DNA of 64,000 nt from Rhodobacteraceae bacterium S2214 (GTDB lineage Bacteria > Pseudomonadota > Alphaproteobacteria > Rhodobacterales > Rhodobacteraceae): the NCBI GenBank assembly GCA_025141675.1, contig CP081161.1, forward strand, positions 558,001 to 622,000. The letters are read 5' to 3'. The position numbers and the translations under genes are program-made. The notes under the pieces were generated by a model. It was not told the DNA's origin and did not search any database. It saw nothing but the letters and a program-made list of their open reading frames with translations. Position 1 is the stretch's first letter; each line of letters opens with the position of its first letter. Positions 43,729-52,239 of this stretch are shown here, piece after piece.

Positions 43729-44564
43729 TTGCGACCTTCCGCATTCCCGCCCGCATCGGCGTCCAAAATCTTAGGGTAAGGGTAATTCATGCCAAGCAAC
43801 TGGCGCATGTCAGGGCATGCCGCATCAAGGAACTCTTGCGGCAGGGCGGCGGGCATATCCTCAAGTGGTTTCACGAACTTGGGCAGGTAGTTAATCAAAA
43901 CGGCGTTCCGATCGTGATCCGCATTGTTCGGCATCGCACAGTGCCACATCACACCGTAAAACAAGACGACATCACCGACATCGCCGGTCATCTGCTCGCA
44001 TTTATCGTAGAAATTGTCGGCCTCTGTCGGATAGCGCAGCTCCTTTTGCGATCCGGGCACATAGCCCGTGGCACCGCTTTGCTCGGTAAACGGATCAAGA
44101 ATAATCGACACCTGCGCATTCATCGGAAACGACCCGTTGAGCCCAATCGGATGGCTGTCAGCGTTGTAAAAATCCCAATAGGGGTAATCGACATGCGGCT
44201 CTTGGCCGGGACCACCGGGCAAGATGCGGTTGGCCGCGATAGAGCCCATGATGAACTCTGTCCCCAGAAACTTGCGCAGGATATCCATCAACACCGGATG
44301 GGCGGCCATCCGCGAAAATACCTCGCCTTTCGCCAGCAAATTCCAGACCCTGCGTTGCAAGTTCAATTTGCCATCATCTGCCGCAGCCCCTTGAAAATGC
44401 GTGGTCTTGTCGGCGTCGTTTTCAGAATGCGCCATAATAATCCGGCGCGCTTCAGCTATATCCGCATCGTCAAAAAGACCCTTGATCGCGACAACACCGT
44501 CGCCATTCAGAAGGGCATCAACGATTGTATCAGGTTCAGCAGTTTCAGCCGTAAAACGCAGCAT
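43725..44564 (-). CDS. phytanoyl-CoA dioxygenase (PhyH) family oxygenase in iol operon
   Basis: Starting at ATG 44564, whose A overlaps the iolD stop (TGATG), the 279-residue product has the Fe(II)/2-oxoglutarate PhyH facial triad: H124 and D126 in 'QEPHVDYPYWD', H208 in 'VMWHCAMPN', and the 2-oxoglutarate arginine R219 in 'RNAVLINY'. PhyH enzymes hydroxylate unactivated carbons using oxygen and 2-oxoglutarate. It is not part of the textbook inositol pathway, yet it is locked between iolD and iolC by overlaps on both sides. A role in opening or demethylating a modified inositol is inferred, not shown. Confidence 0.85.
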   Translation of the reverse strand: MLRFTAETAEPDTIVDALLNGDGVVAIKGLFDDADIAEARRIIMAHSENDADKTTHFQGAAADDGKLNLQRRVWNLLAKGEVFSRMAAHPVLMDILRKFLGTEFIMGSIAANRILPGGPGQEPHVDYPYWDFYNADSHPIGLNGSFPMNAQVSIILDPFTEQSGATGYVPGSQKELRYPTEADNFYDKCEQMTGDVGDVVLFYGVMWHCAMPNNADHDRNAVLINYLPKFVKPLEDMPAALPQEFLDAACPDMRQLLGMNYPYPKILDADAGGNAEGRK

Positions 44565-46426
44565 CACACGCCCTTCCGCTGTTTCGGACGCGAGGATTCC
44601 CAATCGACATGGGCATCGCGGACCTTGTCAGAGGTCGTGATGTGCGGCGTTCCGACTTCCCACCACGCATGGCCTTCGGTCGTCCAGCCTTCGTATGGAT
44701 CGACGTTCATCACGATGACGCTGGTGTTTGTCGCCTCTTTCGCGCGTTTGAATGCCTCGCCCAATTCGGCCGCGTTCGATACGGTTTCCGCATTGGCGCC
44801 CATCGCGCGGGCGTGCGCTTCGAAATCCACCCCAACTTGGTTCACAGCCGTCGGTGTATCCGCAATCAGGTTGTTGAAACTCTCGTTGCCAGTGTTGTTT
44901 TGCAGCTTGTTGATGACGGCAAAACCGCCGTTATCCAGCACGCAAATGATCATCTTTTTGCCAGTCAGCACGGCGGAATAGATGTCCGAATTCATCAGCA
45001 TATAGGATCCGTCACCTGTGAAGACGACGGTATCTGCGTCCGGTTCATTCTCGGCCTGCGCGATGCGCGCACCCCAGCCACCGGCGATCTCGTAGCCCAT
45101 ACAGGAAAAGCCGAATTCAACATCGACAGTCCCGATATCCAGCGTTTTCCAGTTCGCCGTGACTTCCGCAGGAAGTCCACCAGCCGCCGCAACCACACGG
45201 TCACGCGGGTCCATCAGATCATTCACGACGCCGATGGCTTGCGCATAGGAATTCGGGCGGTTCCCCGGTTTGCAGTTCTCGGCGACATAGGCGTCCCACT
45301 TTTTGCGCTCGTCTTGGGCAAAAGCGGTCCAATCCGCAGGGGCCTTATAATCGGTATCCATCGACGCGAGGCAAATCGCGGCATCGCCAACCACAGTCAG
45401 CGACATATGCTTTGCGGCATCATGGCGACCAACGTTGATCCCCACGATCTTTGCGTCATGGGCAAACGCCGTCCACGATCCGGTGGTGAAATCCTGTAAA
45501 CGAGTCCCAACGGCGAGGATCACATCAGCCTTCTCAGCAATACTATTCGCCGAATCCGACCCCGTGACCCCAATCGGCCCGCAGTTCAGCGGGTGATCGT
45601 TGGTCATATTCGCGCGGCCCGCGATGGTCTCAACCACAGGAATACCTGTAGCCTCCGCAAAGGCGGTCAATTCTGCCACAGCACCAGAATACTGGACACC
45701 ACCGCCTGCAATAATCATCGGACGTTTAGCCGTTTTCAGCAGGGCCATCGCATCGACAACCTCTTCCATATCAGGGGCTTGGCGGCGAATGCGGTGCACG
45801 CGCTTGTCAAAGAAGCTTTCAGGATAATCATACGTCCAACCCTGCACATCTTGCGGCAGGCCGATAAACGCAGGCCCGCAATCCGTAGGGTCCAGCATCG
45901 TGTTCAACGCAGCAGGCAGGGAATTGATCACTTGGGCCGGATGCGTGATGCGATCCCAGAACCGCGATACGGCCTTGAAAGCATCGTTCACACCCAACGT
46001 CGGATTGCCGAAATGCTCTAACTGCTGGAGAACCGGATCGGGCAGGCGGGTCAAAAACGCATCACCACACAGCATCAACATCGGCAAGCGGTTCGCGTGC
46101 GCCAACGCAGCAGAGGTCAGCAGGTTCGCTGTACCTGGACCAGCCGAAGCTGACGCAAACATAAACCGACGCCGCTTGTGATACTTCGCATAAGCCGCCG
46201 CCGCGAATCCCATCCCTTGTTCGTTCTGACCACGATATACGGGCAGTTCGTCGCGATGATTATACAACGCCTCACCCAGACAGGTGACGTTGCCATGGCC
46301 AAAAATGCCAAAGCCCCCGCCACAAACACGGGTCTCAACCCCATCAATTTCAATATATTGGTTCGCAAGCCAGCGGATGATGGCTTGGGCTGTGGTCAGC
46401 GTCACAGTTTTGTTTTTCGTGGTCAT
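44564..46426 (-). CDS. iolD: 3D-trihydroxycyclohexane-1,2-dione hydrolase
   Basis: The 620-residue product is a thiamine-diphosphate enzyme of the IolD type: the catalytic glutamate in 'GQNEQGMGFAAAAYAKYHKRR', 'FASASAGPGTANLLTSAALAHANRLPMLML' (partial), and the cofactor motif 'VVFTGDGSYMLMNSDIYSAVLTGKK' ending in 'CVLDNGGF'. It cleaves the ring of 3D-3,5/4-trihydroxycyclohexane-1,2-dione to 5-deoxy-glucuronate. It is the first gene of the minus-strand iol operon; its promoter region holds the palindromic operator at 46470. Confidence 0.94.
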   Translation of the reverse strand: MTTKNKTVTLTTAQAIIRWLANQYIEIDGVETRVCGGGFGIFGHGNVTCLGEALYNHRDELPVYRGQNEQGMGFAAAAYAKYHKRRRFMFASASAGPGTANLLTSAALAHANRLPMLMLCGDAFLTRLPDPVLQQLEHFGNPTLGVNDAFKAVSRFWDRITHPAQVINSLPAALNTMLDPTDCGPAFIGLPQDVQGWTYDYPESFFDKRVHRIRRQAPDMEEVVDAMALLKTAKRPMIIAGGGVQYSGAVAELTAFAEATGIPVVETIAGRANMTNDHPLNCGPIGVTGSDSANSIAEKADVILAVGTRLQDFTTGSWTAFAHDAKIVGINVGRHDAAKHMSLTVVGDAAICLASMDTDYKAPADWTAFAQDERKKWDAYVAENCKPGNRPNSYAQAIGVVNDLMDPRDRVVAAAGGLPAEVTANWKTLDIGTVDVEFGFSCMGYEIAGGWGARIAQAENEPDADTVVFTGDGSYMLMNSDIYSAVLTGKKMIICVLDNGGFAVINKLQNNTGNESFNNLIADTPTAVNQVGVDFEAHARAMGANAETVSNAAELGEAFKRAKEATNTSVIVMNVDPYEGWTTEGHAWWEVGTPHITTSDKVRDAHVDWESSRPKQRKGV

Positions 46427-46469
46427 GCGTTTCGCCCATTGACGGTCATTCGAATCTTAGGTTACTCAT

Positions 46470-46487
46470 TTTGCAACCGGTTGCAAA
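46470..46487. promoter_or_regulatory. LacI-type operator in iolD / Gfo-Idh divergent promoter
   Basis: TTTGCAACCGGTTGCAAA is a perfect 18-base palindrome in the 83-base gap between two divergent inositol operons. Its CCGG centre and TTGCAA arms are typical of LacI-family sites, and the 14-base core recurs at 55320. The regulator at 50205-51206 is the likely ligand. Confidence 0.85.
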
Positions 46488-46509
46488 CCGTAAATTGATT
46501 GGACAAGCA

Positions 46510-47613
46510 ATGAAGCAGATTGGCATTGGGATCGTGGGCGGCGGCTACATGGGCAAAGCGCATGCTGTGGCGCATTCTGCCGTTGGCGCCTTGTTCGATA
46601 CAGCGCTGCGCCCACGGCTTGAAATGGTCTGTGCGACCAATGATGCATCCGCCGAGAAATACAGAAATGCTTACGGATTTCAGCGCGGTACGTCCGATTG
46701 GAAGACGCTTGTGCTGGACGAAAAGGTAGAGGCAATCGTGATCGCCTCCCCCCAGTCCACGCACCGCGAAATCGCTGAGCTGGCCTTCAGCGTCGGCAAG
46801 CCCGTGTTCTGCGAAAAGCCGCTGGGCCGCGACGTCGCAGATAGCCGCGCGATGGTGGCCGCTGCCGAAAAGGCAGGGGCGATTAACATGAGCGGTTTCA
46901 ACTACATCCGCACCCCCGCTAGCCAATACGCAAAGCAATTACTGGACGAAGGTGTCATCGGCGACATCACCAGTTTCCGCGGCGAACATACCGAAGATTT
47001 CATGGCCGACCCGCAGGAACCCGCGACATGGCGAACGGACGGCATTGCAAACGGTTGTATGGGGGATCTATCCCCGCATCCGATCAATTGCGCACTGCGC
47101 CTGATGGGCCCGATCGAAAAACTGATAGCAGAGGTCGAAACCGTGATCCCAACCCGTCCCGGGGGCACCGTGACCAATGATGACCACGCGCAAATCATGT
47201 GCCGATTCGCATCCGGTGTGCTTGGCAATATCTACGTCAGCCGCACGGCGACGGGCCGCAAGATGGGGTACAAGTACGAAATCACAGGGACCAAAGGCGC
47301 GATTTATTTCGACGGCGAAGACCAGAACGCGATCCACCTCTACAAAATGGACGGACTTGACGCGCAACGCGGCTTTACCAAAATCCTGACAGGTCCCGCG
47401 CACCCCGATTACAAACCCTTCTGCCTCGGACCGGGGCACGGGACGGGCTATCAGGATCAAATCATCATCGAAGCCAAGGATTTCCTGACGGCAATCCACA
47501 CCGGCGAAAACATCTGGCCCACATTCCGCGACGGGATGGAGGTCAATCAAATCGTAGCTGCGTCGCTTGCATCCTCGCAGGCCAAGACATGGCTCAACGT
47601 CAACGACTTCTGA
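46510..47613 (+). CDS. Gfo/Idh/MocA dehydrogenase, probable inositol dehydrogenase paralogue
   Basis: The 367-residue product (ATG 46510) begins MKQIGIGIVGGGYMGKAHAVAH with the NAD-binding glycines, then 'KPVFCEKPLGRDVADSRAMV' with the catalytic lysine, 'NYIRTPASQYAKQLLDEGVIG' and 'MGDLSPHPINCALRLMGP'. Larger Gfo/Idh enzymes in iol clusters oxidise scyllo-inositol or other stereoisomers, or epimerise intermediates. It is first in the plus-strand operon controlled by the 46470 operator. Which inositol isomer it uses cannot be decided from sequence. Confidence 0.87.
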   Translation: MKQIGIGIVGGGYMGKAHAVAHSAVGALFDTALRPRLEMVCATNDASAEKYRNAYGFQRGTSDWKTLVLDEKVEAIVIASPQSTHREIAELAFSVGKPVFCEKPLGRDVADSRAMVAAAEKAGAINMSGFNYIRTPASQYAKQLLDEGVIGDITSFRGEHTEDFMADPQEPATWRTDGIANGCMGDLSPHPINCALRLMGPIEKLIAEVETVIPTRPGGTVTNDDHAQIMCRFASGVLGNIYVSRTATGRKMGYKYEITGTKGAIYFDGEDQNAIHLYKMDGLDAQRGFTKILTGPAHPDYKPFCLGPGHGTGYQDQIIIEAKDFLTAIHTGENIWPTFRDGMEVNQIVAASLASSQAKTWLNVNDF

Positions 47614-47627
47614 AGAAAGCACCTGTC

Positions 47628-48518
47628 ATGACAATCACCATCGGCAACGCGCCCTGTTCTTGGGGCATCGAATTTCCGTCTGATCCGGCATACCCCACAT
47701 GGGAATCGGTTTTGGACCAATGTGCAGCGGCGGGCTACTCAGGCATCGAACTCGGGCCAATCGGCTACATGCCGGAAGACCCTGCAGTCTTGGCACCAGC
47801 CCTCGCAAAACGGGGCCTCAGCATCATCGGCGGCGTTGTGTTCCAGCCGTTCCATGACGCGGACAAATGGGACGTGGTCATGGATGCAGCGCGCCGGACC
47901 TGCGAAGCGTTGAAAGCACACGGCGCAAAACACCTCGTGCTGATCGACAGCATCTCGCCACGTCGCGCACCAACAGCAGGCCGTGCTGACGAAGCCGAAC
48001 AAATGGATGACGCCGAATGGGCCACTTTCCGTGACCGGATCGTCGCGGTGGCGAAAATGGGGGCCGAAGAATACGGGCTGACCGTCGGCATCCACGCACA
48101 CGCGGGCGGCTTCATCGATTTTGAACCAGAACTGGAACGCCTGCTGTCCGAAGTGGACGAAAGCATCCTCAAAATCTGCTTCGACACGGGCCACCATTCC
48201 TATGCTGGTTTTGATCCGGTTGCGTTCATGAAGAAACACATCAACCGCATCAGCTACATGCACTTCAAAGACATCGATCCCGTGGTGAAGGCCGACGTGG
48301 TCAAAAACCGCACCGATTTTTACAAAGCCTGCGGTCAGGGCATTTTCTGTAATTTGGGCGAAGGCGACGTCGATTTCCCAGCCGTGCGTCAGGTGCTTCT
48401 CGACAACGGCTTCACCGGCTGGTGCACCGTCGAACAAGACTGCGATCCATCCATGCCCGGCACCCCGCTAGAGGACGCCGAATCCAACCGCAAATATCTC
48501 GAATCTATCGGCTTTTAA
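47628..48518 (+). CDS. iolE: IolE-like TIM-barrel dehydratase/isomerase
   Basis: The 296-residue product fits the AP-endonuclease-2/IolE TIM-barrel family: 'GNAPCSWGIEFPSDPAYPTWESVLDQ' is the classic IolE N-terminus, followed by 'GYSGIELGPIGYMP', 'GIHAHAGGFIDFEPELERLL', the metal-binding 'KICFDTGHHSYAGFDP' and 'GWCTVEQDCDPSMPG'. IolE dehydrates 2-keto-myo-inositol to the trihydroxycyclohexanedione used by IolD. The window has no better iolE candidate, so this is the likely pathway enzyme. It follows the dehydrogenase by 14 bases. Confidence 0.87.
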   Translation: MTITIGNAPCSWGIEFPSDPAYPTWESVLDQCAAAGYSGIELGPIGYMPEDPAVLAPALAKRGLSIIGGVVFQPFHDADKWDVVMDAARRTCEALKAHGAKHLVLIDSISPRRAPTAGRADEAEQMDDAEWATFRDRIVAVAKMGAEEYGLTVGIHAHAGGFIDFEPELERLLSEVDESILKICFDTGHHSYAGFDPVAFMKKHINRISYMHFKDIDPVVKADVVKNRTDFYKACGQGIFCNLGEGDVDFPAVRQVLLDNGFTGWCTVEQDCDPSMPGTPLEDAESNRKYLESIGF

Positions 48519-48596
48519 GGCTGCAACGGCAGTGCACGGGTCGTGCACGCCTTGTGCACGCAAGTCACAAGCTGATTTTTGGTAAGGAATACACAG

Positions 48597-49754
48597 ATGA
48601 CAAAACTCAAATGGGGCATGATCGGCGGCGGCGAAGGGTCGCAAATCGGACCAGCACACCGGCTTGGCGCGGGGCTCGACGGGCTGTTCGACTTTACGGC
48701 TGGCGCACTTGATCACCGGCCTGACGAAGGCATCGAATACGGGAAACGCCTTGGTCTGGGTGATCGCGCCTACGGGTCGTGGCAGGACATGTTAGAAGGC
48801 GAGAAAAAGCGTGGCGATGATCGCGTTGATCTTGTGACAGTGGCAACGCCAAATGCGACTCATTACGAGATTACAAAGGCTTACCTCGAAGGCGGGTTTC
48901 ACGTTCTTTGCGAAAAACCAATGACAATGACGGTCGAAGAAGGCGAAGCCATTGTCGAAATCGCTAGTAAAACCGGCAACATTTGCGCGGTGAACTATGG
49001 TTACTCCGGCTACTCACTCGTGCGGCACATGAAAGCCATGATCGCACGCGGCGACATCGGTGCGGTGCGGGTCGTTAACGCGGAATTTGCACATGGGCAC
49101 CATGCTGATGCGACGGACGCCGATAATCCCCGCGTGCGCTGGCGGTATGATCCGGCACAAGCAGGCGTTTCAGCACAATTCGCAGATTGCGGCATCCACG
49201 CAATGCACATGGCGTCGTTTGTCACAGGGCAGGAGGTCACGAAACTCTCGGCAGATATCGTATCCGCAATTCCTGTGCGGACTCTCGAAGACGACGCGAT
49301 GGTCAATTTCCGCATGGATGGGGGTGCAGTAGGCCGCCTTTGGACCAGCTCCATCGCGATTGGTCGGCAGCACGGGCTCGGCATCCAAGTCTTTGGCGAA
49401 ACTGGTGGCCTGCGTTGGTCACAAGAACAGCCGAACCAACTGTACTACATGCCGCTTGGCGAACGCTTGCAAATCATCGAGCGGGGTGAAGCAAACCTGT
49501 CGCCAGAGGCAGATCGCACAACCCGCGTCACCATCGGTCACGCCGAAGGCATGCCGCTGGCTTTCGCCAATATTTACAAAGACTTGGCCGAAGCAATCAG
49601 CGCACGCAAAGAAGGACGTGTGATGGATGCAGCGGCAAATCTGTACCCCCGCGCCGAAGACGGCCTGCGGTCGATGGCAGCCGTTGTCGCAGTCGCGGAA
49701 TCAGGCAAAGCAGACGGCCAATGGCTCGACGCACGCCCGCCAATGTTCCGCTAA
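48597..49754 (+). CDS. Gfo/Idh/MocA dehydrogenase, second paralogue of the operon
   Basis: The 385-residue product (ATG 48597, GGTAAGGAA upstream) reads MTKLKWGMIGGGEGSQIGPAHRLGAGLD, an N-terminus seen in a distinct larger Gfo/Idh subgroup. It includes 'GFHVLCEKPMTMTVEEGEAIVEIA' and 'QFADCGIHAMHMASFVTGQEV'. It is probably NAD(P)-dependent and acts on an inositol isomer or derived sugar. About 78 bases, including short direct repeats of GTGCACG (48534-48558), separate it from the IolE-like gene. It is the last gene before the terminator at 49761. Confidence 0.85.
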   Translation: MTKLKWGMIGGGEGSQIGPAHRLGAGLDGLFDFTAGALDHRPDEGIEYGKRLGLGDRAYGSWQDMLEGEKKRGDDRVDLVTVATPNATHYEITKAYLEGGFHVLCEKPMTMTVEEGEAIVEIASKTGNICAVNYGYSGYSLVRHMKAMIARGDIGAVRVVNAEFAHGHHADATDADNPRVRWRYDPAQAGVSAQFADCGIHAMHMASFVTGQEVTKLSADIVSAIPVRTLEDDAMVNFRMDGGAVGRLWTSSIAIGRQHGLGIQVFGETGGLRWSQEQPNQLYYMPLGERLQIIERGEANLSPEADRTTRVTIGHAEGMPLAFANIYKDLAEAISARKEGRVMDAAANLYPRAEDGLRSMAAVVAVAESGKADGQWLDARPPMFR

Positions 49755-49760
49755 ACAAAA

Positions 49761-49792
49761 GGGCCCGTGCAAATGACGGGCCCTCTTTCTTT
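49761..49792 (+). terminator. terminator after the iolE operon
   Basis: GGGCCCGT (49761-49768) and ACGGGCCC (49776-49783) form an eight-base-pair stem, followed by the pyrimidine run TCTTTCTTTT, which is also the edge of repeat copy 4. Confidence 0.85.
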
Positions 49793-49854
49793 TGGTCATA
49801 AATATCCCGGGGGTTTGGGGGCTGGCCCCCATATCGAATTTTCTGGAAAATTCG
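49785..49854 (-). repeat. intergenic palindromic repeat, copy 4 (full, reverse)
   Basis: Read on the minus strand it gives CGAATTTTC-CA-GAAAATTCG, then GGGGGCCAGCCCCC, AAACCCCCGGGATATTTATG and ACCAAAAGAAAG, the most complete copy in the window. It fills the whole gap between two convergent genes and ends one base before the stop codon of the minus-strand gene. Confidence 0.9.
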
Positions 49855-50115
49855 TTATCCGGCTGCTTCCGCCGTCAGCCGATCCATCATTTCGCATACA
49901 GCGGCTTCATCCCCAGCCGCTGCTGCGGCTTCCAGTTCTGTTTGCATTTGCGCGACAAGCGCTTGGGCCTTGCCTGGATCCACCGCCATCAACGTTTGCA
50001 CAGCAGCAATCAGATCGCCCTGCTTTGCCTGAACGTCCGCAGGTGTGCATGCCAACGCTTGGTTGGCAGAGATTACGACAACGGCGACAGTCGCAAGGAT
50101 ACGTGTTTTCAACAT
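49855..50115 (-). CDS. small secreted helical protein, unknown
   Basis: From ATG 50115 the 86-residue product begins MLKTRILATVAVVVISANQALAC, a signal peptide with cleavage near ALA-C. The mature 65 residues are helical and acidic ('QAKQGDLIAAVQTLMAVDPGKAQALVAQMQTELEAAA', partial) with two cysteines (ACTPAD and AVCEMM) that could pair. I do not recognise the family. It is next to the LacI gene on the same strand, but 89 bases apart, so it may or may not share the inositol operon transcript. Confidence 0.65.
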   Translation of the reverse strand: MLKTRILATVAVVVISANQALACTPADVQAKQGDLIAAVQTLMAVDPGKAQALVAQMQTELEAAAAAGDEAAVCEMMDRLTAEAAG

Positions 50116-50204
50116 CTTAAAGCCTATCAAATTGTTCGGACCTGTTAGACCCAACTGATAGGGCCAAATCAACCACGGATCGGGTCTATCGGCGCGGTTT
50201 CGCC

Positions 50205-51206
50205 TTACGGCAAAGGACGCAGGGTCCCACGTTCGATCACAGAGCAGTCAAACAAATGGGCCTTTGGTGTTATCGTCGTGTCATCCACAATGGCGGCGAC
50301 AAGCTCGATCGACTTGGCGATGATGTCTTTCAACGGGTTGTGGATCGTCGTCAGGTTGATGTTTTCCCAACTGGCCATTTCCATGTCATTCAGGCCGATG
50401 ATGCCAATGTCCTCGGGCACCCGTAATCCAGCGTCTTCGATTGCGGATAAGGCCCCAATCGACAGCACGTCATCGCCGCAAAAATATGCCTCGGCCGGGG
50501 CGCCTTCTGCCAGCAAACGCTGCATTTCGGCCCGACCTGCGTCAAAAGAATAGGCTGTTGCTGCACTTGTTGTGACAGCCACATCGGACGCGGTGGCCAG
50601 TTCGGTAACAAAACCTTTTTCGCGGTCTTGGGTCGATGTTGCGGACCGTGGACCGCCTAAGAAACCAACACGTTTGTAGCCACGCGCGACCAACGTCTTT
50701 GCCGCCAGTCGGCCTGCAGAGATGTTGTTGATCCCAATGACATTGACCTTCGGGCTGACCGCATGGCGGCCAAAGGAATGGACGACGGGAACGCCAGCTG
50801 CGCGAAATGCCTCTGCGAAAGAGGCGGGCAGGGTGGAGGACGCGACGATCACACCGTCTACCGAATATTGGCGCAACATCCGCACCGAATTTTCAGCGTC
50901 GGTTTCATCGGTCAGGTTCACCAGCAAAGGGCGCAAGCCGCGATCCTGTAAGCCACGGGTGAACAGGTCGAACACCTCTAGAAAGATGGGGTTATGAAAG
51001 TTGTTGGACACCAGGCCGATCATCTTGGTTCGTCCGGTGGTCAACGAAGAGGCCAGCGCATTGGGGCTATATCCCAAATCAGCGGCGGCCTTTTCGATCT
51101 TCTTACGGGTCTTGGGTGAAACCGATGCCCCTTCGGTATAGGTCCGTGACACGGCAGAGCGTGAAACACCGGCGCGTTCTGCGACGTCTTTCAGCGTGAC
51201 TGCCAT
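50205..51206 (-). CDS. LacI family regulator, probable inositol repressor
   Basis: The 333-residue product has the LacI DNA-binding head 'TLKDVAERAGVSRSAVSRTYTEGASVSPKTRKKIEKAAADLGY' (partial) and hinge 'SPNALASSLTTGR', then a periplasmic-binding-protein-like effector core ('MIGLVSNNFHNPIFLEVFDLFTRGLQDRGLRPLLVN', partial). It is the last gene of the transporter operon. Two perfect TGCAACCGGTTGCA palindromes precede the three inositol operons, so it very likely represses them and is released by inositol or an intermediate. It would also repress its own operon. Confidence 0.9.
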   Translation of the reverse strand: MAVTLKDVAERAGVSRSAVSRTYTEGASVSPKTRKKIEKAAADLGYSPNALASSLTTGRTKMIGLVSNNFHNPIFLEVFDLFTRGLQDRGLRPLLVNLTDETDAENSVRMLRQYSVDGVIVASSTLPASFAEAFRAAGVPVVHSFGRHAVSPKVNVIGINNISAGRLAAKTLVARGYKRVGFLGGPRSATSTQDREKGFVTELATASDVAVTTSAATAYSFDAGRAEMQRLLAEGAPAEAYFCGDDVLSIGALSAIEDAGLRVPEDIGIIGLNDMEMASWENINLTTIHNPLKDIIAKSIELVAAIVDDTTITPKAHLFDCSVIERGTLRPLP

Positions 51207-51226
51207 TTGGAACCCCCTTTAACCAC

Positions 51227-51448
51227 TTAATCGTTCTGACGAGGTTCTTTAGCGGGGTCTGCGATGGCCGCATAGTCGATTGTTGCAAATCGCTGGCCGC
51301 AGATGACCGAAAGTCCGATAAAGAATATCGCCCAAAAGGTATTCCCGCCCGCGATCTCAACCAGTCCCCAGACAAAACAAACGATGACCACGGCCACCCG
51401 TACCCAAACAGGTTTGAAAAACGGGTGGGCGAGATCAAAAAGTTTCAT
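51227..51448 (-). CDS. small two-helix membrane protein in sugar ABC operon
   Basis: The 73-residue product begins MKLFDLAHPFFKPVWVRVAVV and has two hydrophobic helices (about 14-33 and 38-53) followed by a polar tail. Its start overlaps the ATPase stop (TGATG), so it is coupled to the transporter. Similar short proteins accompany sugar ABC transporters in Rhodobacterales; I cannot assign a function. An accessory subunit of the transporter is a reasonable guess. Confidence 0.7.
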   Translation of the reverse strand: MKLFDLAHPFFKPVWVRVAVVIVCFVWGLVEIAGGNTFWAIFFIGLSVICGQRFATIDYAAIADPAKEPRQND

Positions 51449-52221
51449 CAGGCGACGCCTTCGTATTCGGCGCCGGTCTTAGCACCCGTGATATAGGACA
51501 CCACATCGTTACCGTCCGTCTCTTTGACGTTCAGGTTGGCGCAGATGCGGCCACGGCGGAATACGATGATCCGGTCCACAAGGTCAAACACCTGCCGCAT
51601 GTTGTGCGACACAAGGATCAGGCTTTCGCCCTGTTCCTTGAGCGTGCGAACGATGTTTTCCACCTGAGCCGTTTCTTGAACACCCAAGGCAGCCGTTGGT
51701 TCGTCCATGATCGTTAGCTTGGATGCGAACGTCGCTGTGCGGGCAATCGCCACACATTGACGCTGACCACCAGACATGTTGGCGATGGTATTTTTGATGT
51801 TGGGGATCTTTACGCCGGTTTTCACCAGCCCCTTCATCGTGTCTTCTTTCATCGCTTTGTAGTCCAGCAGACGGAACGGGCCGAGCCAGTCGAACTTCGT
51901 CTTTTCACGGCCAAGGAACAGGTTGTCTGGCACGTTCAGGTCATCGGCCAATGCCAGCGTTTGGAACACGGTTTCGATCCCCGCCTCGCGCGCATCCAAT
52001 GGCCCTGCAAAGCTGACGGGTTGGCCGTCAAAGATGACCTCACCCCGCGTGCGTTGTTCAACCCCGGTGATCTGACGCACGAAGGTGGATTTACCCGCTC
52101 CGTTATCGCCCATGATCGCCACGTGTTCACCGCGTTTCAGTTGAAAATCGGCGTCTTCCAAGGCATGCACACCACCGTAGTGTTTGGTCAGCCCTTTGGT
52201 TTCCAGAATGTAATCTGACAT
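51448..52221 (-). CDS. sugar (inositol) ABC transporter ATPase
   Basis: The 257-residue product is a single-domain CUT2-type ATPase: Walker A 'GDNGAGKST', 'NMSGGQRQCVAIAR' signature, Walker B 'LTIMDEPTAALG' and the switch histidine in 'LILVSHNMRQV'. Unlike RbsA or XylG it has one nucleotide-binding domain, not two fused ones, as in the FrcA fructose transporter group, so a homodimer is expected. It energises uptake of the solute bound by the protein at 53423-54361. Confidence 0.93.
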   Translation of the reverse strand: MSDYILETKGLTKHYGGVHALEDADFQLKRGEHVAIMGDNGAGKSTFVRQITGVEQRTRGEVIFDGQPVSFAGPLDAREAGIETVFQTLALADDLNVPDNLFLGREKTKFDWLGPFRLLDYKAMKEDTMKGLVKTGVKIPNIKNTIANMSGGQRQCVAIARTATFASKLTIMDEPTAALGVQETAQVENIVRTLKEQGESLILVSHNMRQVFDLVDRIIVFRRGRICANLNVKETDGNDVVSYITGAKTGAEYEGVA

Positions 52222-52239
52222 TGTTCAGGTCCTCCCGTC

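Noticed and set aside
43617..44981. 454-codon plus-strand frame
   Set aside because: Antisense to iolC, the PhyH gene and iolD together; crossing three real genes shows it is not coding.
44609..45499. 296-codon plus-strand frame
   Set aside because: Antisense to iolD with its intact thiamine-diphosphate motif.
48534..48558. Short GTGCACG repeats between the IolE-like and Gfo/Idh genes as a second operator type
   Set aside because: They are short, irregularly spaced and not found at the other iol promoters; the TGCAACCGGTTGCA palindrome explains the regulon better.
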